In this document: piece after piece, positions 41,672-52,805 of the stretch
Layout of the letters: every line of letters starts with the position of its first letter
Position numbering within the stretch: the first letter of the stretch is position 1
Assembly: GCA_951394045.1 (NCBI GenBank)
Contig: OX595990.1
Coordinates: forward strand, 186,001 to 250,000
DNA length: 64,000 bases
Reading direction: 5' to 3'
Source of the DNA: Nitzschia sp. DOCU1
Lineage: Eukaryota; Bacillariophyta; Bacillariophyceae; Bacillariales; Bacillariaceae
Notes under the pieces: model-generated
The model's input: the letters and a program-made list of their open reading frames with translations, nothing else
Database searches by the model: none
Told to the model about the DNA's origin: nothing
Made by a program: the position numbers and the translations under genes

Positions 41672-44600
41672 ATGAGTGGCCGTGGAAGGGCCGGCCGAGG
41701 CGGCAGAGGAGGTCGATTCGGCAAGTTTTCTCAAAAGAGCTCGAAATCCAGTAGTAATACTACTGCGAAAAGGAAGAAAACGATTGAAGATTATTTTTAC
41801 TACGTGGGCTCCGCAAAGCAAGCATCCGACTACAATTTGACAACCGAACAAGTTATCAACCACATCAAGAAGGAATATGACCGTGGCGTTGATATCGCAG
41901 AAGCGCTACGAACGGGCCAAAACCCAGATATGACCGCATGGCAACCGACACTCGCAGTTAGTGCGGACCCAGATGTAGCAACAAAAGCTCGAGAGGACGA
42001 ACAAAACAAAATGGTCTACAAGGCCGAATTGGATGAATACATGAAGCGAAAGAGAGTCTATGAAGACAACAAGGTGAAGGCCTATGCTTTTATTTGGGAT
42101 CGCTGTGCCAAGGCTATGCAGGCCAAACTCACGGCACGGTCCGATTATGAGTCAAGAATTTACAACAACCCCCTAGAGCTGCTCAAGTCGATTCGAGAGC
42201 ACGCTATGAATTTTCAAGAGGCACGTTATGAAATGTCCATCATCTCGGATGCTTTTCGTGCAATGTTCAACTGCAAGCAGAGCGAGGGTGAAAACCTCAA
42301 CGAATATACGAGAAGATTTAAGGCTGCGAGAGATATTCTAGTCTCTCAGCTCGGTGCTCCTATAAAATTGGGAAAATACGTGGCAACAATGGACGGCTAC
42401 GATCCCTTAAATCCAGGAACTGTGGCTCAGCTGACAAAGCAAGCCGAAGAACAACTGTTTGCATTTATCTTCCTGGAGAATGCCGATCAGTCTAAATACG
42501 GATCCCTATTGCGAAATCTCAACTCGCAAAAGTCTTTGGGAAATAATCAATATCCCAAGACGGTGATTGAAGCGTGCGAAGTACTGAGCATTCACAAGTT
42601 TGACAACCATCCTAAGTCGAACAACAAGAAGAATAAAGATCACAAGCAAGGTAATGGCAGTAAAGAAAAAGATTCCAAGGATGAAGACGAAGAAGTTCCT
42701 TTGTCCTTTGCACAGCTGGAGGGCAAATGCTACTGCTGTGGCAAGCCCGGGCATCGATCGCCTGACTGCCGACAAAAGGAGAAAATCCCGAAGGAACAAT
42801 GGGCTATCAATAAAGCTAATGAACAATTTGCCCAAGCATCCAGCGAAAGTGCGGGCAAAAGCAGCAGTGCAAATAGCACCGCTACAGGCAGCGAAAACAG
42901 CAGCAGTAAAAAGAGCGAGCCAAGCGTGGGTTGGGCAGGGCTTCATTTTAATTTTGCCCAGACCAACGCATTGAAAGAGTATATACTGCTAGACAGTGAC
43001 TCTACCGATACGGTATTTTGCAATCCGAAATACGTGACGAACATTCGAGACGCTCCGACATCTATGACTGTCCATACGAATGGAGGACCCATGACTTCTA
43101 CCAAAATTTGCGATGTGCCACTCATCGGAGAAGCATGGTTCAACGAAGACTCCCTTACAAATATCATCAGTCTGGCTCACATGGTTGAGCACCACCGCGT
43201 CACGTACGATTCTGCCCAAGAAAAAGCATTCCTGGTGCACTTACCGCATAAAACAGTGCGATTCCATCAACTGAACAGTCGACTATATGCCATGCATCCA
43301 TCCGACCCAAACAGAACTTTCACCCAAGTCGACTCAAATTATTTGCTGGGACAACTACGAGATGAAAATTTGAAGATTCTCAGCGATCGTCAGAAAGCTG
43401 CGGTATTGAAAGCACGACAACTCCATCACGCCCTTGGTACGCCAACGATGGAGGATTTGAAAGCAATGATTCGGATGAATTTAATCAGGGACAATCCAGT
43501 TACTACGAAGGACGTGGTATTGGCCGAGAAAGTGTACGGTCCCGACGTGGGAACCCGAAAAGGCAAGAATACTCGGCAGCGACCAAATCAAGTGGTGGAT
43601 GCGACAATTGATCTACCAGACGAATTGGTGGATATTCAGAAAGACCTGACCATCTCATTAGATGGTATGGAGGTCAATTCATTGAAGTTTTTGACGACTA
43701 TTTCGCACGATCTTTATTACCGGACAGCGCAATATATTCCGGAGGCTACGAAGACCAACTACACCAGAGTATTGGATGAACTTTATGGTGTATACCAAAC
43801 TGGCGGTTTTAGTGTCAGTGAGATTCACTGCGACAACGAATTTCGTGCAGTCATGACTGAATGGGCTACTACGAAGCAGCCGCCTATTCAAGTCAACTAT
43901 GCCAATCCCCAAGAACACGTTCCCAGAGCGGAACGAAACAATCGCGTGTTGCAAGAGCGTGTGCGTGCTGCGTATCACCACATGCCATTCACGCATCTGC
44001 CCCGAATCCTGGTGAAGTACATGGTAATGGAGGCAGCAAGAAAGATGAATTATTTCCCAGCGAGATATGGTATTTCGCGACATTACAGTCCTCGCATGAT
44101 CGTTCACAAGGAAAATATCGACTACGATCGTCACTGTCGCTACGCAATAGGCGACTATGTGCTCGCACCGAACGAGCCCACCCAACTTAACACGAACGCT
44201 CCGCGAATGGTGGATTGCATCTATTTGCGTCCAACAGCTGGCACTCAGGGCGGCCATGAATTGTTACACTTACAGACGAACCGAGTTATAACTCGTCCAA
44301 GAGTCACTCCGGTTCCGATCACGCCAAATATTATCGCTCAAGTACACGTTCTAGCTGAATTGGATGGAATGCCACGAGGCTTAAAGATAACCAATCGGGC
44401 CAACCATGTTCTATTTGACACTGCTTGGTCCGCAGGAGTGGATTACGATGATGCGTTCGATGATGAAGACTATGATGAAGATGATGACAATCAAGATCAT
44501 AATGATGACGACGATGATAATGACATGGACGATGAAGACTATGACGAAATGGATGAAAATGAAATTGCAGACATTCTTGGCGAGGCAAACAATCAAGACG

Positions 44601-46711
44601 TTCTAAATGAGGATGAAGAAGATGAAGTCAATGATGAAGCTAGCAACAACGAAGAATATCAAGATGAAAATTACGACGCCAACGATGAAGAAGAAATTAT
44701 TGTCGAGTCAGATCCAGAGTATGAAGACTCGGGACAAGATGACGTATCGCTACAAGCAGACGAAGAGGAGGCTCCAAAGGAGGCACTTCGCAGGAGTGAG
44801 CGAGTCAGAGTACCGAACCCAAAATATCAACATTTGAATGTGAACAGTGCCGTGGTAGAGGAATATACTACGGAAAACGCGTCAATTATCGGCAAAATTA
44901 TGTGGCAACTAAACGACAAATTCGGTACCATGGATGACGCAAACAAATTATCGTTCCTGCAAACTTACAGCCTGAAGACTGGGTTGAAGAAGTTTGGAGA
45001 AGCAGGAAGAGCGGCTGCTGTGAAGGAAATGAAGCAGCTACATGACAGAGTTGTATTCAAACCTATTCGAGTCGATGAAATGACGGCTCGGGAGAGGAAA
45101 CGGGCAATGGAAAGCCTGATATTTCTCGTGCAAAAGCGCGACGGAAGAATTAAAGCTCGTACGTGCGCCAACGGCAGTACGCAGCGTACTTACATTCCAA
45201 GAGAAGATGCGGCAAGTCCTACTGCGTCAACAGAAGCAGTGTTGATCACAGGAGTGATCGAGACAAAACAGAATCGCGACGTTATGACGCTTGACATCCC
45301 AAACGCATTTGTTCAGACCCCGATTCCGAAAGGAGAAGAAAAGATCATCATGAAGATCCGGGGGGCATTGGTTGATATTCTGTGCGAGATTTCGCCTGAA
45401 ATCTACAAACCCTACGTGATAGCCGAACGAAAGGAAAAAGTGCTTTACGTGCAGATGCTCAAAGCATTGTACGGTATGCTCGTGGCGTCCCTACTATACT
45501 ACAAGAAATTTCGGTCCGACATCGAAGCGATTGGGTACAAAGTTAATCCTTACGATGCGTGCGTGGCCAACAAAGAGATCAATGGAAAACAGCACACACT
45601 TGTATGGCACGTTGACGACGTGAAAGCAAGCCATGTCGATCCGAAAGTAAACGACAAATTCTACGAGTGGTGCGAACAAAAGTACGGCAGCGAAGAAACA
45701 GGTCATGTGACCGTCACTAGAGGAAAAAGGCACGACTACTTGGGAATGATCTTGGACTACACAGAGCCAGGGAAATTGAAAGTTGACATGAAGTACTACA
45801 TCGAAGCGATGATCGAAGAGTTTCCAGAGAAACTCAGCGGACAAACGAATGCTCCATGGACGGAGCGACTTATGAAAATCGATAAAAGCGCAAAGAAGTT
45901 GGACGATGAACGCGCAGCTACATTTCACACTTACGTGATGAAAGCAATGTTTTTGTGCAAACGAGGACGACCCGATATCAGTACAGGAATTAGCTTTTTG
46001 GCTGCGAGAGTGAAGGAAGCCAACGAGAACGACTGGAACAAGTTGGTGAAAATTATGAATTTCCTGAAGAAAACCAAGGACGAAATTCTCACCTTGGAAG
46101 CCGATGATTCGCAAAGCCTGAAGTGGTATCTGGATGCGGCTTTTGCAGTCCATCCAGACATGAAAAGTCACACCGGGTCAATGTTTACTCTCGGTTGGGG
46201 AGCCATTTCGGGATCATCAACAAAACAGAAAACAAATGCGAGGAGTTCCACTGAAGCGGAACTGAATACGATTGACGAAGAAATTGGGAAGATTCTTTGG
46301 ACACGCAGGTTCGTCGAAGCGCAAGGTTTCAAGGTGAAACTCAATATCATCTATCAGGACAACCAGAGTACGATCAAACTAGCAAAGAATGGCAAAGCAA
46401 GCTCCGGAAGAAGGACTAGGCATTTCGATATCAAATTGTTCTACGTGACAGACCTAATTGGAAGCGGAGATGTCGAAGTGGTATACTGTCCGACGGATGA
46501 GATGATCGCGGATTACAACACGAAGCCATTGGTCGGAAAGAAGTTCACCAAGTTCCGAGACTTGATAATGAATCTATCAAACAAACATCACATCATCGGC
46601 CAGCAGGAGTGTGTTGGCAAACAAATATTTATGCATATGAAATTACCTACCCGAACAATCAAAACCGATGACGTCGCCGACAAACAAAACTACGACAAAG
46701 ACCACGATTAA
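41672..46711 (+). CDS. Gag-Pol polyprotein of the copia element
   Basis: One frame of 1,679 residues from the first ATG after the 5' LTR; the frame is open from an ATG at 41393 inside the LTR, adding 93 residues. Gag starts with an RGG-rich segment and has a CCHC knuckle (CYCCGKPGHRSPDC, near 42729-42770). The protease site reads LLDSDSTDTVF rather than the usual D-S/T-G. Integrase (43400-44200) has catalytic Asp in SLDGMEV and HCDNEF and Glu in AERNNRVLQER; the expected second Cys pair of its zinc region is missing. An Asp/Glu-rich spacer follows (44440-44790). Reverse transcriptase (45050-45720) has LDIPNAFVQT and WHVDDVK, and RNase H (46110-46560) has SSTEAEL and YQDNQST. The frame runs on into the 3' LTR before stopping. 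Confidence 0.93.
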   Translation: MSGRGRAGRGGRGGRFGKFSQKSSKSSSNTTAKRKKTIEDYFYYVGSAKQASDYNLTTEQVINHIKKEYDRGVDIAEALRTGQNPDMTAWQPTLAVSADPDVATKAREDEQNKMVYKAELDEYMKRKRVYEDNKVKAYAFIWDRCAKAMQAKLTARSDYESRIYNNPLELLKSIREHAMNFQEARYEMSIISDAFRAMFNCKQSEGENLNEYTRRFKAARDILVSQLGAPIKLGKYVATMDGYDPLNPGTVAQLTKQAEEQLFAFIFLENADQSKYGSLLRNLNSQKSLGNNQYPKTVIEACEVLSIHKFDNHPKSNNKKNKDHKQGNGSKEKDSKDEDEEVPLSFAQLEGKCYCCGKPGHRSPDCRQKEKIPKEQWAINKANEQFAQASSESAGKSSSANSTATGSENSSSKKSEPSVGWAGLHFNFAQTNALKEYILLDSDSTDTVFCNPKYVTNIRDAPTSMTVHTNGGPMTSTKICDVPLIGEAWFNEDSLTNIISLAHMVEHHRVTYDSAQEKAFLVHLPHKTVRFHQLNSRLYAMHPSDPNRTFTQVDSNYLLGQLRDENLKILSDRQKAAVLKARQLHHALGTPTMEDLKAMIRMNLIRDNPVTTKDVVLAEKVYGPDVGTRKGKNTRQRPNQVVDATIDLPDELVDIQKDLTISLDGMEVNSLKFLTTISHDLYYRTAQYIPEATKTNYTRVLDELYGVYQTGGFSVSEIHCDNEFRAVMTEWATTKQPPIQVNYANPQEHVPRAERNNRVLQERVRAAYHHMPFTHLPRILVKYMVMEAARKMNYFPARYGISRHYSPRMIVHKENIDYDRHCRYAIGDYVLAPNEPTQLNTNAPRMVDCIYLRPTAGTQGGHELLHLQTNRVITRPRVTPVPITPNIIAQVHVLAELDGMPRGLKITNRANHVLFDTAWSAGVDYDDAFDDEDYDEDDDNQDHNDDDDDNDMDDEDYDEMDENEIADILGEANNQDVLNEDEEDEVNDEASNNEEYQDENYDANDEEEIIVESDPEYEDSGQDDVSLQADEEEAPKEALRRSERVRVPNPKYQHLNVNSAVVEEYTTENASIIGKIMWQLNDKFGTMDDANKLSFLQTYSLKTGLKKFGEAGRAAAVKEMKQLHDRVVFKPIRVDEMTARERKRAMESLIFLVQKRDGRIKARTCANGSTQRTYIPREDAASPTASTEAVLITGVIETKQNRDVMTLDIPNAFVQTPIPKGEEKIIMKIRGALVDILCEISPEIYKPYVIAERKEKVLYVQMLKALYGMLVASLLYYKKFRSDIEAIGYKVNPYDACVANKEINGKQHTLVWHVDDVKASHVDPKVNDKFYEWCEQKYGSEETGHVTVTRGKRHDYLGMILDYTEPGKLKVDMKYYIEAMIEEFPEKLSGQTNAPWTERLMKIDKSAKKLDDERAATFHTYVMKAMFLCKRGRPDISTGISFLAARVKEANENDWNKLVKIMNFLKKTKDEILTLEADDSQSLKWYLDAAFAVHPDMKSHTGSMFTLGWGAISGSSTKQKTNARSSTEAELNTIDEEIGKILWTRRFVEAQGFKVKLNIIYQDNQSTIKLAKNGKASSGRRTRHFDIKLFYVTDLIGSGDVEVVYCPTDEMIADYNTKPLVGKKFTKFRDLIMNLSNKHHIIGQQECVGKQIFMHMKLPTRTIKTDDVADKQNYDKDHD

Positions 46712-46884
46712 GATCGAGCGGCGACGAGACGAGACGAAGAGAAACAAACTCACTTTATTCGAAGTCTCTCAGACTACATACGATACGATAAACAACTTAG
46801 TAGATCCTGTTGTGAAGAACTGGACTATTTTAAGAATAGTAAGAAGCCGGGGCAAAACGACGGCTAGATTTTCACATTCCAACA
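46612..46884 (+). repeat. 3' LTR
   Basis: 273 bp, no difference from the 5' LTR seen by eye. The gag-pol stop codon (46709-46711) lies inside it. Confidence 0.95.
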
Positions 46885-46889
46885 TCTAC
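46885..46889 (+). repeat. Target-site duplication, right copy
   Basis: TCTAC, identical to 41332-41336. Confidence 0.95.
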
Positions 46890-47552
46890 AAGAAGGACGA
46901 GAAGATCCATGTGACATGGTGGGGCGGGGCTGATGACGCATCACATGATGTCGATGGTAGTGTGTTTCGACGGAACACTAGCCTTTTGCCACGTGGAGTA
47001 CGGCTGTAAGTATCATCTCGCGTACTTCTCAAATCTACCTTATTAGCAACGGTTTCACGAAGCCGCAAATAGCAGCCGAAGTCTTGCATACTTTTATCAG
47101 TAAAAGCGAAGAACAATGATCTCATCTAACTACATTTGATCTTGATAGTAGCTTGCAATACTCTAGCTGCATGCATGTCCATAACACGAGATGAGAAGAC
47201 GACAGTGAGAACGGGCCGCCAGACCAGGCGTCATGGTCGAAATGCCGGAGTTTCGTAGACACGACGACAAAATTGCGAAAAGGAAACACCGTGTCATGGC
47301 CGGCTTTGAATATGGAGGGCATATCAAACGATATGCCCTGTTCCTAACAAAGTAACGCAACATAAATGGTGTCATACACCCTCCGCCCTAAAAATGCGAA
47401 CTAGGTTGTCTCCCACAGAAAAAACAAGAACCGCAAACAACCAAAGTATCCCAATGGCATCACCAAAGGAGATATCCTATGCAAATCATAAAATGCTAAC
47501 GCGACGCTCTCATCACAAATTACCACTTCTCGCTAGAGTATAGAATCTCAAA
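46890..47552. other. Intergenic, displaced upstream region
   Basis: No gene seen. Before the retrotransposon inserted, this sequence was the shared upstream region of the coiled-coil gene (minus) and the sulfite oxidase gene (plus), so it probably contains promoter elements for both. Confidence 0.45.
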
Positions 47553-49872
47553 ATGTTGGCTACCGCAGTAAAAGTATCACCTATGATCCGTCGAACGGCC
47601 GTAAAAAGTTTGGCAGTCCGCTTTACTTCCAACACTACCGCACTTCCTCGTAATTCCAAGAGTACCACCAGCACAAAGTCTTCGCACTGGTGGGAAATGG
47701 CAGTAGGTCTGTCTCTTGGAATGGTGACGGCGGGATCGATTACTCTGATGGAACCGCGACACTATTCATACAAACAATCAAAGCAAAAACAAGAGCTCAC
47801 AATGATCCCAAACAGCAAGGACGAAAATCCAACAAACATCCAGGGGTCCATCGGTGTCAATACACCACCGCCAAGGCCTGATCTTCCAATCTTTTCAAGA
47901 GCAGAAGTGGCAGAGCATTGTGACGAAGACTCGCTTTGGTATACTTTTCGGGGAGCCGTCTACGACTTGACCCCTTTCTTGGAAGGACATCCGGGTGGGG
48001 CACCGGTACGTGGTCGTTTCGAGCGACAAAACGTTTAGTTTGAAATAACGTCACTTACTCGTGAGTACTCTCTCCAATTCTCGCTTTCTACTCTTACTGC
48101 TACTTTTAGCGCCTACTCATGTCCGCTGGGCAGGATTTGGAACCGTATTGGGAAGTCTATCGCCAGCACTTGAGAGGACATGTCGTCGATTGGATGGAAA
48201 AGTATCGCATTGGCAGCTTGACCCCCAAGGAAGCCGCTCAAGCTAGTACAAGCTTTGTCTTTGGCGATGCCTACGAAACAGATCCTGTTCGTGATCCCAA
48301 CTTGTTGCCTTGTACGGAAAAGCCATTCAATGGCGAGCCCCGACTCGATCTCTTGACACGAGATTACATTACACCCAACGAACTCTTTTATGTTCGAAAT
48401 CATTTGCCGGTTCCGGATATTGATGCCAAGGAATATCGTCTTGTCATCAAGGGCAAGGGCATTTTGCCAAAAAAGTTCAAGTTTACTCTGGAGGATTTGA
48501 AGACCAAGTTCCCCAAACACGAGGTCGTCACGACACTTCAATGCGCTGGTAATCGTCGCGAAGACTTGCATAATGGCGAAACGATGCGGGAGTTCTTGGC
48601 CCCCCATTGGGTCGTTGGTGCCATTTCCACTGCCAAATGGGGCGGCGTCAAAATCCGGGACGTTCTCAACTATTGTGGATTACCTGTGGATGAAATGGCC
48701 TTGGGAGAACTAGAAATTCCAGGCCTGTCCCATGTTCAATTCGAATCCTACGATCATGACGAAACGGGCGTTCATTTTGGCGGTTCGGTCCCCATTGACA
48801 AGGTCGTGGATGGTCTTGGAGATGCCATTTTTGCCTTTGAAATGAACGGCGAACCACTTCCGCGTGATCATGGATATCCCGTTCGTGTCATTTTGCCGGG
48901 TCATGCGGGTTGTCGTCAAGCCAAGTGGGTGCACAAGGTTATCTTGTCGGATCGTCAATCCGACAAGTGTTGGCAACAAAAGTCGTACCGTCACTTTGCT
49001 CCTGATATCAACTTTGAAAAAGACTTGGCCGAATGGCCTCCGGCCCGTTTAGATCAAGCACCAATCTCCCAGTCCATGCCGGTGCAATCCATCATTTGCA
49101 ATCCTCCTCAAAATACAGTGTTGGGTGGAAAGAATTGTTCTTCGGTGACAGTCAAGGGTGTAGCTTGGTCGGGTGGAGGCCGTGAAATTCAACGTGTCGA
49201 TGTCTCCATTGATGGTGGCAAAACATGGACGGCCGCCGAATTGTACAAGCCTATCCAGCAAAAATACAATCGTCATTGGGCATGGACTCAATTTTATCAG
49301 ACCATACCTCTGACGGACGAAATGCAAGAAAAACTAAAGCGTGGCGAACATGTTTCATTGGATTTGGTCTCCAAGGCGTTGAATTCGGATTTCAATGTTC
49401 AACCGGAACGTATGGAACCGTATTGGAATTCACGTGGTATTGGAATCAATCACTGGTATCATGTCAATGTAAGTACTAGGATCATGTGAGGAAGCAAGCA
49501 AGGAATACAATGATGCACTTACTCTTTTCATGTCTTGTCATTGTCATCCAGGCCACATTGGATCCGAAATTCAATGCGGGCACCTTGCACCGCGATAGTA
49601 CGCCGATTGAATTTGGTGGCAATACCCCGTCGGGTGGTAAATTTGCATCTCCCTGGGATTGGCATGGTTGGAAGACAGATCCCCTCCATCGTGGCGATTC
49701 TGGATTCAAACGCTCCGAACATTCGTACTATGATGATATTAGCAACAACAGCAAGACTTTTATGATGCAAGGCCAAGAAGAACAACGCAAGGATCAAGAG
49801 CGCCAGGCCCGAATCGCCCAACGAGTTGCCCAATGTACGCCCCCTGACGATGACGATGATGATGACAACTAG
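47553..49872 (+). CDS. SUOX: Sulfite oxidase (molybdenum cofactor, cytochrome b5 domain), three exons
   Basis: Exons 47553-48005, 48110-49468 and 49552-49872, all phase 0 with GTACGT/GTAAGT donors and TAG/CAG acceptors; 710 residues. It oxidises sulfite to sulfate, the last step in sulfur amino-acid breakdown. A basic, Ser/Thr-rich N-terminus and one hydrophobic helix (WWEMAVGLSLGMVTAG) suggest mitochondrial intermembrane-space targeting. A cytochrome b5 domain carries the haem ligand motif HPGGA, completed after intron 1 by the His of VYRQHLRGHV. The Moco domain contains the catalytic Cys in TTLQCAGNRR. The C-terminal dimerisation domain ends near NHWYHVN; exon 3 adds ATLDPKFNAG and then an unusual ~80-residue tail ending in a run of Asp. 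Confidence 0.93.
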
Positions 49873-49966
49873 GCAAAGAACCGGGCGCAACATTGCATGA
49901 GAGAGTATAGTTCATCTTTTTTTTCATAAAATGCGAGTCATTTACCTTGTTTTACTATTATTATTA

Positions 49967-50614
49967 TTATCGCTTTCGTTCTCCCTTGGTAGCTCGTTTT
50001 CGTCGTTCTTCCTTGAGTTGTTGTTTGTTAGCCTTTTGTTCTTTGGTTTTGATTTGTTCGTCTCGTTTGGTAGGTCCTTTTTTTTGCGCTCGAAGTTCTT
50101 GTGCTTTTTCCAAGGCGGCTTGTGCTGCGACTTGTTGATTGGACAACTCTTCGCCATCTTCGTCATCTTCGCCATCATTTTCATAGGCAAATCGACTCAA
50201 TAAAGCTTGTTTCGTCGCCTCGTCCACACTAGAAGAAGCTTTGGCTTGTTGTACTTTTTGTTGTTCTTGAGCAAGTTCTTGTTTGGCATGTGCCAAGTGC
50301 TCTTGCAATATCGCTTTGGATTGTTCTTGTTGTTCTAGGTCTCGCTGTTGTTGAAAGTCGCGATCTTTTTGTAATTCGTCTTGCAATTGCTTGGCAAACT
50401 CGTGCCAGACTTGTTCGGACGGTGGTTCGTCATCATCGTCTTGTCCCAAGGCCGATTGTTGCAATAATTCCAAGACTTGATTCAATTCATCCTCATCTGA
50501 AGTATCAATACCTAGCACGTAGCCACCGTACGTGTCCAAATCCAATCCTAGTTCTGGTAATCGCCGTTCCAAGAATTCCACCAGATTCGGATTGTCGGCC
50601 TTGGCGTCTTGCAT
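49967..50614 (-). CDS. CCDC43-like coiled-coil protein
   Basis: 215 residues from minus-strand ATG 50614 (upstream frame lacks an ATG). The N-terminus FLERRLPELGLDLDTYGGYV followed by LGI and an acidic stretch matches the PWI-like N-terminal domain of CCDC43, a conserved eukaryotic protein of unclear function. A Gln/Glu-rich coiled coil follows (residues ~75-150), then RFAYENDGEDDEDGEE and a strongly basic C-terminus ending RATKGERKR, also typical of CCDC43. Convergent with the sulfite oxidase gene; the ends are about 95 bases apart. Confidence 0.75.
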   Translation of the reverse strand: MQDAKADNPNLVEFLERRLPELGLDLDTYGGYVLGIDTSDEDELNQVLELLQQSALGQDDDDEPPSEQVWHEFAKQLQDELQKDRDFQQQRDLEQQEQSKAILQEHLAHAKQELAQEQQKVQQAKASSSVDEATKQALLSRFAYENDGEDDEDGEELSNQQVAAQAALEKAQELRAQKKGPTKRDEQIKTKEQKANKQQLKEERRKRATKGERKR

Positions 50615-51030
50615 GTTTGCTTGTATTGTTGTGTTAGAATCACAAACTAGCTGTAGTAGTAGTAGTGCGAGACGTGGTGAGGTCGACACGGGGGGTTTAG
50701 AAGCGAGTATCGATAGTAGATAGAGAGATGATGAAAGATGTGCGTGTAATGGGAATCTCACATCTCATCGATTCTCGCCGTCCAACGCCGTAATACTCGG
50801 TAGAGGGCCAGACGACAGGCAAACAATGACGTCACACTAGGGGATCAGGCAGTCGTCCCCAAACGTTTGGCCGTTCGCGTTGAAGCCAGTGCGCCGGCCA
50901 GTGTACCAAAACGCACGTAGATTTGTACGACAGAGGCACAAACCGACGGTACTTCTATCCTCAACATGCCTTCACCATGGCGAAGGACGAGAGGTGTGCC
51001 GATATATCGTTGCCATACTTTTACTAAACC

Positions 51031-51812
51031 ATGTCCGTCTATTCTCGTATTTTTTCTTCGACTTCCAAGAAATGGATTTCGGCGGCCGCTCAAGGCCGAA
51101 CCATTCCTCCCATGGCCTTTTGGGCCCTACCTGCAGGCATTGCCGGCACGTGGTTCATTTGGGGAGCCTTGACCGACGAAATCAAGCAAAGTGTGGGCTT
51201 GTACTATGATCCCGATATTGTCTTGAAACGAGTCGAAGCCGAACGCGAACAACGATTGGAAGCCAAAGCGGCCATGAAAGCTGCTACCAAGAAAGCAACG
51301 GCGTCAAAAGACGAGGACGAAGAAGAAGCGACAGCGGAAACGATCCAAGCCGCCGTCAACAAGGCGGTAGCGGCGTCGGGTGGTGATGATGACGATGATG
51401 AGGACGACGACGAAGAAGAGGAAGAAAAACCAAAGAAACCAAAAAAGAAAAAGGTGGACTTTGACAGTTTGTCTCCTCAAGAAAAGTGGGAACTCTTTGC
51501 CGAAAAATCCATTGTGCCAGGTGATGATGACGAGGAAGATGATGATGAGGTAAGCCTACTTTTATTATTATGGTGGAGTCGTTATAGTATTGTTCAGGGG
51601 GGCACTCACCGCTGTTTGTTTTGTTGTTATACTAATTCAAATTCTGTTTCGTCTTCTCTGCTAGGATGACGACGACGATGATGTAAGTGGAAATCGTTTT
51701 GGATATTACTTCATTCGGTGCAACCTATTCTCGTTTACATTTTTGAAACTCACGCCAATCCCTTCCTATATTTTCTCTCATATATAAACAGGATGATGAC
51801 GACGACGAGTAA
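51031..51812 (+). CDS. Acidic single-pass membrane protein with an 18-nt microexon
   Basis: Exon 1 51031-51549, intron 51550-51664 (GTAAGC...TAG), exon 2 51665-51682 (18 nt, six Asp codons), intron 51683-51791 (GTAAGT...CAG), exon 3 51792-51812 ending in TAA; 185 residues. The N-terminus is short, basic and Ser-rich (possible mitochondrial presequence). One hydrophobic helix (residues ~28-47, FWALPAGIAGTWFIWGAL) is followed by a charged helical region, then Asp/Glu and Lys/Pro-rich stretches with a VDFDSLSPQEKWELF motif near residue 150. The tail is almost pure Asp/Glu. Without splicing the frame would run to 51669. No family was recognised. Confidence 0.65.
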
Positions 51813-52805
51813 ACGTTGTTAGATACTTCATTCATTCATGGGAACATAGGAGTCATGTGAATGCGATCCAAAGGCATCTTCAAATATCATATTACGCACA
51901 CTCTTGTGTAGGATGGTGGAACGAGTCGGTGGATAGAGGAGCATGATTAGTAGGAACAAATTTTCTTTCATAAATCCTTGTGTATTGTGTAGAAACAAGT
52001 CTCGACAATGAATCTAGGTTAGTATTGCATGTCGTCGATGGAATAATCAACCGCCGGCCATGGGGAATAAAATACTGTTGCGCTCTACCGACGAGCTACT
52101 ACCGGTATATACAATGCTCGTATTGAGTTGCATATTCGTTGGAGTTCTTACATCGATCTCACTAGGTCTAGTGCTGCCAGCTAGAACGTTGGATCTGAGC
52201 TCGAGTGGAACGATGATCACACACGGCAAAGTTGTTGTCGGCTCCCCCCGTCGGCGATTCGGGGCTGTCGTGGTGTCTTATGTAACGACAGCGGGGGCTA
52301 GGAGGCGACGACTAGACTAGACTATTCTTGTATTGGATAGTACGGTATTGTTGCTAGCTAGAACGTTCGATCTGACGAGCTCGATGATTGGCAAAATCTT
52401 AAACGTCTACGCACAAAAAAGTTGTCAGGTCGTGACATCGTCAAAGACGACAGCGGGTTAAAGTAGGAAACGACTTCAGCCTAACGCATAGTCTTGAAAG
52501 ATGCCAAGTCTTGTCGCGTTCACTAGGTGTTCTTCCAATACTAGCTGGCGACGCTCTAGCAAAGGCAGAGAAATGTGCGATAATTTCTAGAACGGAAGAT
52601 CGGGAGTATCGATATTCGTTCTACTTGCAAAACCTTACATTTAACTTGCGAGAGAAGACTACAAGACCTGTAACAAGTTTTACTAATTCAATGGATTATA
52701 TCCCTCGCTCCGTAATGGCAAACGTCGTCGATTGATTGACTTTTGCACCGACCGATTACATTCGTTCTCTTTTTCATCAGCGTCGTGCTTTCAAGTAATA
52801 CAGTT
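51813..52805. other. Intergenic, no feature seen
   Basis: Only short, unrelated frames on both strands. Lies between convergent gene ends. Confidence 0.45.

Larger units (their letters stand above)
41337..46884 (+). mobile_element. Complete Ty1/copia LTR retrotransposon, recent insertion
   Basis: 5,548 bp bounded by 273-bp LTRs that look identical by eye (41337-41609 and 46612-46884), each beginning TGTTGG and ending CCAACA, and flanked by a perfect 5-bp duplication TCTAC. The single internal open frame is intact. The order integrase, reverse transcriptase, RNase H defines Ty1/copia; the style (HVDD in the reverse transcriptase, divergent integrase zinc region) matches diatom copia-type lineages. 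No clear tRNA-primer site could be identified after the 5' LTR. Confidence 0.96.

Noticed and set aside
43679..46171. Minus-strand frames of 192 and 225 residues inside the retrotransposon
   Set aside because: Antisense to integrase and reverse transcriptase; no recognisable product.
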